64,000 nt of DNA from a bacterium. Lineage in GTDB: Bacteria > Myxococcota_A > Polyangia > Nannocystales > Nannocystaceae. Below are positions 42,727-50,309 of this stretch, piece by piece. The notes beneath the pieces were generated by a model. It worked only from the letters and a program-made list of their open reading frames with translations, ran no database searches and was not told the DNA's origin. The DNA is taken from NCBI GenBank assembly GCA_024742475.1, contig JANSYI010000003.1, positions 1 to 64,000 on the forward strand, written 5' to 3'. Positions within the stretch are counted from its first letter, which is position 1. Each line of letters opens with the position of its first letter. The position numbers and the translations under genes were made by a program.

Positions 42727-43263
42727 CTAAAGCCGGCGGGTGAAGAACGCGAACGTTTCGGACGCGGCCTCGATCGCGAGCTCCGGGTCGGCTCCCGAGT
42801 CGTCGAGGGCCGCGACGAACCGCTTCCAGCGGGGTCCCGTGTCCGATCCGTGGCCGACGAGGAACTCGAGCCGTAGACCTGCGGGGTCGCTCGATGCGAC
42901 GTCGCGGGCCAGTCGCTGGCCGCCCAGGGTCGACCCCAGCAGGACGTATGCGCTGCCCCACGCCGATGCGCGACCCGAAGGCCATCGCGGCCCCACGGGC
43001 TCACCCTCGCCAGCTGCGCCAAGTCGACGTAGGTCGCTGGCGAGCCACGCGAGCCGACGCTCGACGTCCATGGACGCATCGAGGTCGGGCTCGAGGCTGC
43101 CGAAGCTGCGCTTCCAGGCGGAAAGCGCGTCGTTGTGCGTTCGCAGGAAGTTGGCTAAGAGGGAGGGGCTCCGAGTCAATCCACGTTGGCTCAGGGTCTC
43201 ATCCAAGGACGTATGCGCGGCGTCTGTCGCAGCTCGGATCCGGTGTCGGAGTGAAGCGACCAT
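42727..43263 (-). CDS. biliverdin-producing heme oxygenase
   Basis: The protein has 178 residues from ATG 43263, all helical. HRIRAATDAAHTSLDETLSQ contains the proximal heme His, and the distal helix appears as WGSAYVLLGSTLGGQRLAR (Gly-rich, with GSTLGG). Bacterial BphO-type enzymes cleave heme to biliverdin, the phytochrome chromophore. Its start codon shares bases with the start of the bacteriophytochrome on the other strand (43261-43264), so the two supply one light sensor. There is no intergenic gap; its promoter must lie inside the phytochrome gene. Confidence 0.88.
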   Translation of the reverse strand: MVASLRHRIRAATDAAHTSLDETLSQRGLTRSPSLLANFLRTHNDALSAWKRSFGSLEPDLDASMDVERRLAWLASDLRRLGAAGEGEPVGPRWPSGRASAWGSAYVLLGSTLGGQRLARDVASSDPAGLRLEFLVGHGSDTGPRWKRFVAALDDSGADPELAIEAASETFAFFTRRL

Positions 43264-45925
43264 GAGCCACGACTTCTACAAGAAAAAGACTGGGCCCGTC
43301 AGTCTGGACAACTGCGCGCGCGAGCCCATTCACATTCCGGGCGCGGTGCAGCCGCACGGGTGCTTGGTGGTCTGCCGCGCGGAGGACTCGGTCGTGGTGC
43401 AGGCGAGCCGCAGCGCCTCCATGGTCCGTCCGAACTCGCAGGACATCGAGTTGGATGTTTCGCTCGAGTCGTTCGTTGGCGAGGCGGCGGCCTCGGTGCT
43501 CGGGGAGCTGCTCGCCGCGCACCCCGACGGCTACGAGGGGGTGGTGGAGCTCGGCGGCAGCCGCTTCTCGCTCGTGGTCCATCAACACGACGGCTACTTC
43601 GTGCTGGAGTTCGAGACCGAAGACGACCCCGGTCCCCTGCGCGCGGACATCCTCCGACCCCGGCTCTCGCGCCTGCAGGCGTCCCGTGGTCTTCAGCCGC
43701 TGTTCGACGCAGCCACGGCCGAGATTCGCGCGCTCACGGGGTTCGACCGGGTCATGCTCTACAAGTTCGACGCCGAGTGGAACGGGCGCGTCGTCTCCGA
43801 AGCTCGCCACGAGGACCTCGGCACCTTCTTGGGGCTGCAGTATCCCGCCGCCGACATTCCCGAGCAGGCACGCAGGCTCTACACGCTCAACCCGATCAGG
43901 GTCATCTGCGACGTCGACTACGAGCCGTCGCCTCTCGTGCCGGAGGAAAACCCCGTCACCGGCACGCCGCTGGATCTTTCCCACGTGGGGATCCGGAGCG
44001 TCTCGCCGATTCACTGCGAGTACCTGCGGAACATGCGGGTGCACGCCTCCATGTCGGTCTCGGTGCTCGTCGACGGGCGCCTTTGGGGGCTCATCGCGTG
44101 CCATCACCGTACTCCGCTGCGGGTCGACGTCCGAGTGCGGGGCGGATGCGAGGTGCTCGGTGCCGTCCTGAGCACCGCCATCCCGCACGCGCTCGCCTCC
44201 GATCGTCAGCGCAAGCTGGCGCTCACCGAGTCGGTGCTCTCACGACTCGAAGCCGAGATCAGCTCGGCCCAAGACGCCGGGGACGTGCTCGTGGGGCGGG
44301 CAGAGCAGCTGTGCGAGGCGATGGAGGCCGATGGCATGGCCGTCGTTCGCGACAACCGCATCGACACGTGGGGCTTGGCGCCCAGCGAGCGAGCCATCGC
44401 GGAGCTGCCGAAGCTGCTCTCGGGTCGATTCGACGACCAAGGCCATTTTCGCACCGACCACCTCGCGCACGACCTACCGGAGGCGGCGCTCGGTGAGCTC
44501 GGAGGGCTGCTCGCCACCGAACTCGGGACCCGAGGATCCGAGCTGCTCGTCGTGCTCTTCCGGGCGGAGCAGCGGCAGACGGTCACCTGGGGCTCCAACC
44601 CGAACAAGCAGCTCAGCTTCGTCGACGGGACGCCGCGGCTCTCTCCCGAGGGCTCCTTCCAGTTGTGGAGCGAAACCTATGGGGGCAGGTCGGTGGAGTG
44701 GGAAGAGCACACGCTGCGCTGCCTCCAAAGCCTTCGCACTCGCATCCTGGAGGCCCGCTCGCGCCAGACGCTCGAGCTGTTGCGGCTCAACGAGGAGCTG
44801 CGGGCAGCCACGCAGGCGCAGGACGAGTTCTTGGCGACGCTCTCCCACGAGCTGCGCAACCCCCTCAACGCGATCGTCGGCTGGTCGCGTCTGCTCCGTG
44901 ACGGCACGCTCCCCGACTCGAAGGTGCCCCACGCGCTCGACGTCATTCAGCGCAACTCGGAGGTTCAGCTTCAGCTCATCGAGGACCTGCTCGACGTCTC
45001 GCGCATCGTCAACGGCAAGATCAGCATCGAGCCGCGCACGATCAACCTTCACGAACCCATCCAAGCGGCCATCGACACCCTCGAGGCGGCCGCGGCGGCC
45101 CGCAAGGTCACCATCGTCCCCGCGTTGGGCGAGTCGGCCTTCGTGCGCGCGGACCTCGACCGCATGCAGCAGGTGTTTTGGAACCTCCTCAGCAACGCGA
45201 TCAAGTGCTCCGCCGAGGGGCAGAGGATCCGCGTGAGCGTCACGCGAGACGACTCCTCGATGGTCGCGCGCATCGACGACCAAGGTGTGGGCATTGCCGC
45301 GAGCGACCTGCCGCGTCTGTTCGACAGATTCACCCAGGCCGAGGCGAGCAAGCGCGCCGGAGGGCTCGGGCTGGGCCTCTCCATCGTCAAGGGCATAGTC
45401 GAGCTGCACGGTGGAGAGGTGACTGCCGAGAGCCCCGGGCCGGGGTTCGGTGCGACGTTCTCGGTCAGGCTGCCGGCGGCGCCGGTGCGCGAGGTCGAGT
45501 CCGAAGCGCCCGCCCACGCCCGCGATGAGGCGCCCGCCGTTCTCGCTGGTCGCACCTTGCTCGTCATCGACGACGAGCCCGACGCGGTCGCGCTTCTCGA
45601 AGTCCTGCTCGAAAGCGCAGGGGCGCAGGTCCGCACGGCGGCCGGAGTGCAGGAGGGGCTGGCGGCCATCTCTGCGTCGCCGGATTCGCTCGACGCCATC
45701 ATCTCGGACATCGGCATGCCCGGCGGCGGAGGCTGGGCGATTGCGGAGGCGGTCCGCGAGCTCGACGACGGGCCACGGCTCATCGCGCTCACGGCCTATG
45801 CGCGGGCCGAAGACCGCGTTCAAGCGTATCGCGCAGGCTTCGAGGCGCACCTTCGCAAGCCGGTCGACGGGGAAGAGCTGGTCGCGCTGCTCGCATCCAT
45901 GCTCGACGCGTCCGGAGCCCGATGA
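43262..45925 (+). CDS. bacteriophytochrome hybrid histidine kinase with receiver domain
   Basis: ATG 43262 (GGAG 10 bases upstream) gives 887 residues. PAS_2 ~15-115 contains the biliverdin-binding Cys18 (DNCAREPIHIPGAVQPHG); GAF ~130-300 has the pigment motif GLQYPAADIPEQARRLYTL; a PHY domain follows (MRVHASMSVSVLVDGRLWGL). HisKA holds SHELRNPLNAIVGW (His near 530), then HATPase (NLLSNAIKCS, DQGVGIAASDLP, GLGLGLSIVKG). A C-terminal REC (VIDDEPDAVALLEV; DAIISDIGMPGGGGW, Asp ~816) makes it a hybrid. It probably senses red/far-red light and passes phosphate to a downstream regulator. Confidence 0.95.
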   Translation: MSHDFYKKKTGPVSLDNCAREPIHIPGAVQPHGCLVVCRAEDSVVVQASRSASMVRPNSQDIELDVSLESFVGEAAASVLGELLAAHPDGYEGVVELGGSRFSLVVHQHDGYFVLEFETEDDPGPLRADILRPRLSRLQASRGLQPLFDAATAEIRALTGFDRVMLYKFDAEWNGRVVSEARHEDLGTFLGLQYPAADIPEQARRLYTLNPIRVICDVDYEPSPLVPEENPVTGTPLDLSHVGIRSVSPIHCEYLRNMRVHASMSVSVLVDGRLWGLIACHHRTPLRVDVRVRGGCEVLGAVLSTAIPHALASDRQRKLALTESVLSRLEAEISSAQDAGDVLVGRAEQLCEAMEADGMAVVRDNRIDTWGLAPSERAIAELPKLLSGRFDDQGHFRTDHLAHDLPEAALGELGGLLATELGTRGSELLVVLFRAEQRQTVTWGSNPNKQLSFVDGTPRLSPEGSFQLWSETYGGRSVEWEEHTLRCLQSLRTRILEARSRQTLELLRLNEELRAATQAQDEFLATLSHELRNPLNAIVGWSRLLRDGTLPDSKVPHALDVIQRNSEVQLQLIEDLLDVSRIVNGKISIEPRTINLHEPIQAAIDTLEAAAAARKVTIVPALGESAFVRADLDRMQQVFWNLLSNAIKCSAEGQRIRVSVTRDDSSMVARIDDQGVGIAASDLPRLFDRFTQAEASKRAGGLGLGLSIVKGIVELHGGEVTAESPGPGFGATFSVRLPAAPVREVESEAPAHARDEAPAVLAGRTLLVIDDEPDAVALLEVLLESAGAQVRTAAGVQEGLAAISASPDSLDAIISDIGMPGGGGWAIAEAVRELDDGPRLIALTAYARAEDRVQAYRAGFEAHLRKPVDGEELVALLASMLDASGAR

Positions 45926-45934
45926 GCAGGGGCG

Positions 45935-46432
45935 TCACGCCTTGGCCACGCTTTGTGCCGACGTCGACTTGAAGACGCCCTCGGCCACACTGGCGCGGTC
46001 GCTGCCGTCGACGGTGATCGAGACGACGACGTTGCCCTTCTTCACGGCATCTTCGACGACCTTTGCTTCGGTCTCGGTGAAGCCCAGACCCACGAGGCCG
46101 CCGATGAGTCCACCGGCTGCGCCGCCCGCTCCCAACCCGGCAAGCGCCGCAGCGATCGGTCCGGAGATTGCCAGCCCCACGCCGGGAATGACGATGCCCG
46201 CGACGGCGGTCAAGCCGGCCGCGATCGCACCGAGGGTGCCTCCGACGACTGCACCGGCGCTGGCGCCCTCGGGGGCCTTGGTCGCATGTTCGACGGCGAG
46301 ATGCTTCTCTCGCGTGGCGTCGGAGACCATCATGCTGATCTGCTGCTGCTCGAACGCTTCCTCATACAGGCGAGCGACGGCTCGGTTGGCAGCGGGGACG
46401 GTCTCGTAGGTGGCGATGATTGTCTTGGACAT
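45935..46432 (-). CDS. YflT-like general stress protein with glycine-zipper membrane region
   Basis: ATG 46432 (MSKTIIATYETVPAANRA) gives 165 residues; a GTG six bases earlier is also in frame. A short ferredoxin-like beta-alpha-beta N-domain (QQQISMMVSDATREK) is followed by a glycine-zipper double helix (GAVVGGTLGAIAAGLTAVAG; AALAGLGAGGAAGGLIGGLV) and an alpha/beta end (EAKVVEDAVKKGNVVVSITV). This layout fits DUF1269/YflT-type stress proteins; its neighbours are further stress genes. It has a perfect -24/-12 site 13 bases upstream, so the mRNA may be leaderless. Confidence 0.75.
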   Translation of the reverse strand: MSKTIIATYETVPAANRAVARLYEEAFEQQQISMMVSDATREKHLAVEHATKAPEGASAGAVVGGTLGAIAAGLTAVAGIVIPGVGLAISGPIAAALAGLGAGGAAGGLIGGLVGLGFTETEAKVVEDAVKKGNVVVSITVDGSDRASVAEGVFKSTSAQSVAKA

Positions 46433-46444
46433 GTCCACCTACGG

Positions 46445-46460
46445 AGCAATCACCGTGCCA
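46445..46460 (-). promoter_or_regulatory. sigma-54-type promoter for 45935-46432 gene
   Basis: Minus-strand TGGCACGGTGATTGCT matches TGGCACG-N4-TTGCW at every defined base. The GC ends 13 bases before ATG 46432. An AGGTGG Shine-Dalgarno-like run between the two would be cut off if transcription starts at the standard distance. Confidence 0.75.
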
Positions 46461-46570
46461 GCACAGCGGCGGTCCCGGCGGCGTTTCGCGTCCGCGGGGC
46501 GTGCGACTTCGCGCGGTCGCCCGTGCTCGTGTGCCCGGCCGCGCGCCGGCGTCGAGCGTTCGAAACGAAA

Positions 46571-46612
46571 CGTCCGCCCGCGACCGCGCGGTTGCGCAGT
46601 CGGGGGCGGACG
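46571..46612 (-). terminator. intrinsic terminator after DUF2383 gene
   Basis: CGTCCGCCCGCGAC (46571-46584) pairs with GTCGGGGGCGGACG (46599-46612), one mismatch in 14, around a 14-base loop. On the minus strand a TTTCGTTTCG run follows. It lies 19 bases past the end of the DUF2383 gene. Confidence 0.7.
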
Positions 46613-46630
46613 ACGGGTCGGCTCGTTGGT

Positions 46631-47125
46631 TCAGGCGGCTTGCGCTTCGCGGATGAGGTCCCCGAGCGCGGCGTAGGTGCGGTCCTGCTCGGGCCGGAGA
46701 TGGCTCCGCACGAAGGCTCGCGTGGCGGGCTCGAGCTCGGAGAGGTCCCGGTACTCGCGCAGCCCGTGCAGCTCGCCCACTTCGAGGGCCTCGAGCGTCT
46801 TCTGGTCGCCCAGAAGGGTTGCGCCGGTTTCGAAGAGCCGGGCAAAGGCGCCCCAGATACCCGAGGACTCACTCGCATCGCCCCCGAACAGCTCGATGCG
46901 GTTTCGGATCTGTTCGCTCCGGATACGGTGAGACTCCTGGAGCTTGCGAAGGTGAGGTCGCAGCCGCGCGTCCACGCTCTGCAACGCGCGCGCGTAGGCT
47001 TCGACGGCGGAGAGCTCCCCGCGCAGGAGGCGGTCGAGCGCCTCGAACTCCCGGTCATGCTCCGTGATGCCGCCGAGCAGTGGGGGATCTTCGGTCGAGG
47101 TCACGTCTGTCATTGAGACTGTCAC
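46631..47125 (-). CDS. DUF2383 four-helix (ferritin-like) stress protein
   Basis: The GTG at 47125 is chosen because AAGGAG sits 5-6 bases upstream; an ATG 12 bases later would be too far. The 164 residues form a helical bundle: LDRLLRGELSAVEAYARALQ (the conserved EAY element), LRKLQESHRIRSEQIRNRIE and LHGLREYRDLSELEPATRAF. DUF2383 (PA2169-type) proteins are ferritin-superfamily members linked to stress survival. The gene starts 13 bases after the 47139-47603 gene and ends at a terminator, so it closes an operon. Confidence 0.85.
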   Translation of the reverse strand: MTVSMTDVTSTEDPPLLGGITEHDREFEALDRLLRGELSAVEAYARALQSVDARLRPHLRKLQESHRIRSEQIRNRIELFGGDASESSGIWGAFARLFETGATLLGDQKTLEALEVGELHGLREYRDLSELEPATRAFVRSHLRPEQDRTYAALGDLIREAQAA

Positions 47126-47138
47126 GATGCTCCTTTCG

Positions 47139-47603
47139 TTAGGCGGCCTGAGGCTGGGCGCGAAGCTCGAGGCGGTCGCGCACCTTCTCGGCTCGCGTGG
47201 GGTCTGCGATGTCGCAGACCATCAACGCGCGGCCGTCTTCGAGCGCGTCCTTCTTCGCGGTGATGAACGCGGCCGGTCGGGTGGCGAAGGCGATGGCTCC
47301 GAAGACGCCGCCGAAGAGGGCACCTGCGGCGAGACCAAGGGCCAAAGCGGCGCCGATGCCCAGCTGGGCGTCCATGTAGAAGGCGATCGAGCCCATCACG
47401 ATGGCCGAGACGAACCCGACGACCAGGGCTCCGAAGAGCGCGCCGGCACGGGCGCTGGTGTGCTCGATGGGGAGCTGGTCGACCTGGATCTGACGCTCGT
47501 GAATCGAGGTCATGTCGCTCCAGCGGAGCAGGCGAGCGCGGCGAAGTTCACGACGGGCTCGACGAGCGTCGGCGATGTTTTGAAAGAGCACGGAAAATTT
47601 CAT
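47139..47603 (-). CDS. DUF1269/YflT-like membrane stress protein
   Basis: ATG 47603 has a good AGGAGAA site and gives 154 residues. The N-terminus (MKFSVLFQNIADARRARREL) has the ferredoxin-like start of the YflT-type group, then two Gly-rich membrane helices (AGALFGALVVGFVSAIVMGS and AALALGLAAGALFGGVFGAI), and a closing beta segment (LEDGRALMVCDIADPTRAEK). It resembles the neighbours at 45935 and 55705 in plan but not closely in sequence. Middle gene of the OmpA-YflT-DUF2383 operon. Confidence 0.7.
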   Translation of the reverse strand: MKFSVLFQNIADARRARRELRRARLLRWSDMTSIHERQIQVDQLPIEHTSARAGALFGALVVGFVSAIVMGSIAFYMDAQLGIGAALALGLAAGALFGGVFGAIAFATRPAAFITAKKDALEDGRALMVCDIADPTRAEKVRDRLELRAQPQAA

Positions 47604-47614
47604 GATGGGTTCTC

Positions 47615-48232
47615 CTATCGGTCCAGTTTCACGACGACGCGGCGGTCATCGAGGTTCGAGTCGTCGTTGTCGGTGCGGTACTCCCCGCTCGAGTACGTCT
47701 CGATGCGGGTGGGGCTCACGCCCAGGGCGACGAGCTGTGACTTCACCGCGTTGGCGCGATCGAGTCCGAGCTCGAGATTTTCGTAGGCGTCGCCGCGGGT
47801 GTCCGCGTGCCCGACGACCACGATCGGCTCATCGTGCAGAGGCTTGCTCGTCAGGCAGTCCGCGAGCGCGTCCATCTTGATGTCGCCGAGAAAGCCGACA
47901 TCGGCGTCGTCCGTCGCAAAGAAGAACGTTGGCTGCTCCCACCCGCACGCGGCGCTCATCGTCGGCGCGACCATGTCCGTGGCGAGCGGCTCGGCATCGT
48001 GCTCGAGCTCGGCTTCGATGGCCTCTTGGGTGGTCATGCGCATGGCCATGCGGCGCGCGACGACCGGGTCGATGGAGGAGTTCGGTTCGTAGAGGACCGG
48101 CGGCGCCGTCCGTTCGGGCACGGTGGCGTCGGCCATCGCGTCGTCCGAAGGCTCGGCGGTGTCGCGCTGCGCGGAGGCGCAGGCGGGAATCAGCAGCAGC
48201 AGGCTCGTGAGGCTAAGAAGCTTGTCTCTCAT
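47615..48232 (-). CDS. OmpA/MotB-type peptidoglycan-binding lipoprotein
   Basis: The protein has 205 residues with a lipobox (LLLLIPAC). An N-terminal charged linker precedes an OmpA_C domain: TFFFATDDADVGFLGDIKMD, HDEPIVVVGHADTRGDAYEN, then RANAVKSQLVALGVSPTRIE and YSSGEYRTDNDDSNLDDRRV, with the Asp and Arg that grip diaminopimelate. It would tie the outer membrane to peptidoglycan. The gene starts a three-gene operon and has a -24/-12 site only 15 bases before its ATG. Confidence 0.85.
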   Translation of the reverse strand: MRDKLLSLTSLLLLIPACASAQRDTAEPSDDAMADATVPERTAPPVLYEPNSSIDPVVARRMAMRMTTQEAIEAELEHDAEPLATDMVAPTMSAACGWEQPTFFFATDDADVGFLGDIKMDALADCLTSKPLHDEPIVVVGHADTRGDAYENLELGLDRANAVKSQLVALGVSPTRIETYSSGEYRTDNDDSNLDDRRVVVKLDR

Positions 48233-48246
48233 GCCCCCTAGAGATG

Positions 48247-48262
48247 TGCATCGTTCGTGCCA
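48247..48262 (-). promoter_or_regulatory. sigma-54-type promoter of OmpA-YflT-DUF2383 operon
   Basis: Minus-strand TGGCACGAACGATGCA has a perfect -24 element and one mismatch in the -12 element (ATGC). The GC ends 15 bases before ATG 48232. Confidence 0.7.
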
Positions 48263-48333
48263 ACTCTAGGAGGCCGAGAAACGGCAATCGGGTCTTTGGA
48301 AGCGTGCGTCCGTGTCCCGGTGTGCGGCGCAGC

Positions 48334-49680
48334 TCAGCCCAGGAGCTGGCCGAGCGCGTCCGGAGCGAGCGGCTTGACGAAGTACGCGTCGAACCCGGCC
48401 TCGTTGGCCGCCTCGTGATCGCTGCGCTGTCCATACCCGCTGAGCCCGACGAGCCGGTCCGGGCACCAGTCGAGGCCGCGGGCGCGGCGAGCGACCTCGA
48501 GCCCGTCGATGTCCGGCAGGCCGATGTCGACGACGGCGACGTCGAAGCGTCGGGAGGCCATCGCCGACAGCGCGTCCTCCCCGTTGTGCACGACGGTGCA
48601 TTCGATGTCTTGGGAGCCGAGGACGATGCTGAGCATGGTCGCGGCGTCTTCGTTGTCGTCGACGATGAGAACGGAGCGATGGGTCATGGGCGTCGGCTCG
48701 GCGGTGGGGGCGACGGAGCTGACCGTGGTCGCTCCCGGGAGGATGATTTCGAAGCAGGCACCGCGGTCGCGGCCGGGGCTCGAGGCGCGCAGTGTGCCAC
48801 CGTGGAGTCGGACGATCTCCCGCGAGAGGCCGAGGCCGAGGCCGAGGCCGGCGCTGGGGGTGTCGGCGCGCTGTGGCTGCGCGAAGGTGTCGAAGATCGT
48901 CGACAGGGCGTCGGCGTCGATTCCCTGCCCGTTGTCCTTCACCTCGAGGTGCACGCGGGCGTCGTCGTCGACCCACCCACGAAGCTCGATTACACCACGA
49001 GAGGGCGTGTACAGGGTGGCGTTGGAGAGCAGGTTGGCGAGCGCTTGGGAGAGCCGGGCCGCATCGGCTTCGACCTCGACCCGCTCGAGACGTTCGAGGT
49101 CGACGGTGAGCGTGTGTTCGCGAGCCTCGAGCCCTGGTCGGCTCATCTGCAGCGCCGACTCGACCGCATCGAGCACGCGAATGGGCTCACGGGCGAGGCG
49201 GAGCTTTCCGCGTTCGAGTCTCGCCGTATCGAGGAGGTCGTCGACGAGTCGGGCCATCTGAGCGACCTGCCGGTCGATGATGGCGCTCGTCGCCTCGAGG
49301 TCGGCGTCGTCGGAGAGGATGTGTTCGGCAGCCAGACGCAGGGGCGCGAGCGGGTTGCGGAGCTCGTGTCCGAGTACCGCGACGTACCGGCTGAGCTCGT
49401 CGGCGGCGTTCTCGGGAGCATGCACGGCAATGAGGCGCAACCCCGGTGCTGGGGCCTCGAGCTCCTCGACGGAGAGCTCGGACTGCGTCGCCTCGATCGT
49501 CGCCGCACCCGGATCGATGCCGAGCTTGGCCGCGATGGACGCCCCCACGTCGAGGCCACCGAGTAGGGCACGGGCGCGGCGGTTCACCACGCGAACCGTG
49601 CCTGCGTCGTCGAAGAGCACGACGGCCGAAGGGATGGCCTCGACGAGCGCCTCGTAGACGTCTCGCGACAGCTCGCTCAT
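48334..49680 (-). CDS. PAS sensor histidine kinase with C-terminal receiver
   Basis: The protein has 448 residues. A short PAS-like N-domain (PSAVVLFDDAGTVRVVNRRA) leads to HisKA with VAVLGHELRNPLAPLRLAAE (His105), a HATPase (NLLSNATLYTPS; DNGQGIDADAL; GLGLGLSREIV) and a REC (VLIVDDNEDAATMLSIVLGS; VDIGLPDIDGLEVARRARG; DAYFVKPLAPD). No membrane segment, so it is cytoplasmic. Its ATG overlaps the previous kinase stop (ATGA). It is last in the BON-regulator-kinase operon. Confidence 0.93.
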   Translation of the reverse strand: MSELSRDVYEALVEAIPSAVVLFDDAGTVRVVNRRARALLGGLDVGASIAAKLGIDPGAATIEATQSELSVEELEAPAPGLRLIAVHAPENAADELSRYVAVLGHELRNPLAPLRLAAEHILSDDADLEATSAIIDRQVAQMARLVDDLLDTARLERGKLRLAREPIRVLDAVESALQMSRPGLEAREHTLTVDLERLERVEVEADAARLSQALANLLSNATLYTPSRGVIELRGWVDDDARVHLEVKDNGQGIDADALSTIFDTFAQPQRADTPSAGLGLGLGLSREIVRLHGGTLRASSPGRDRGACFEIILPGATTVSSVAPTAEPTPMTHRSVLIVDDNEDAATMLSIVLGSQDIECTVVHNGEDALSAMASRRFDVAVVDIGLPDIDGLEVARRARGLDWCPDRLVGLSGYGQRSDHEAANEAGFDAYFVKPLAPDALGQLLG

Positions 49681-50309
49681 CGATCGGGCACCTCGATTTC
49701 GACGCGGTCGGGGAGTATGCGGAGCGTGCCCTCGGCCGCGGTCAGGAAGTCATGGGCTACGAGGAGTCCGAGGCCGAGGCCTCCGCGGGCGTCGGCGCGA
49801 ACACTCGGCGGCGTATCGACGAGCTCGGGCGGCATCCCACGTCCGTCGTCGCTGACGGTGACGCGCAGGGTGCCCTCGAGCGCTTCGGCACGGACCTCGA
49901 CCCGCGCGCGTGCGTGACGGACGGCGTTGTGCACGACCTCGTCGGTCGCGACCTCCAGCGCCGCCGCGCTTCGGCCCGGAATGGTCAGCGCGGGCAGGGG
50001 AGACATCTCGACCTCGACGCCGCTGCGGCCGGCCTCGTTGCGGGCTCGTTCGACCCAAGCGCCCAACACGTCGAGCTGAACGGGGCTGCGGTCGCTTGGA
50101 CCGTCGGCGGCGAACGTGTCGAGACGTCGCGAGAGCCTCTCCATGCGAACGCAAGAGCGCCGCGCCAGCGTGAGGAGCTGGGCGGACGCTTTGGAGAGGC
50201 CTTCGTCGCGGGCAAGCTGGCTGAGCGTGCCCGAGAGGATTCCCAGCGGCGAGCGGATCTCGTGCGCGAGCCGGCTTGCCACCAGGGGGGAGAGGACTTC
50301 CCGGGTCAC
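49677..50309 (-). CDS. small sensor histidine kinase lacking a sensory domain
   Basis: Only 210 residues. It begins directly at the HisKA helix (SRLAHEIRSPLGILSGTL, His16), then HATPase (DEVVHNAVRHARARVEVRAE; DDGRGMPPELV; GLGLGLLVAHDFLTAAEGTL). There is no PAS, GAF or membrane part. Such stripped kinases usually take input from a partner protein. It overlaps both neighbours by 4 bases: the response regulator upstream and the hybrid kinase downstream. An NtrB-like role with the adjacent NtrC-type regulator is likely by position. Confidence 0.88.
   Translation of the reverse strand: MTREVLSPLVASRLAHEIRSPLGILSGTLSQLARDEGLSKASAQLLTLARRSCVRMERLSRRLDTFAADGPSDRSPVQLDVLGAWVERARNEAGRSGVEVEMSPLPALTIPGRSAAALEVATDEVVHNAVRHARARVEVRAEALEGTLRVTVSDDGRGMPPELVDTPPSVRADARGGLGLGLLVAHDFLTAAEGTLRILPDRVEIEVPDR

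Noticed and set aside
40068..43079. 1003-codon open frame on the minus strand
   Set aside because: Shadow of the TamB gene; no protein-like features.
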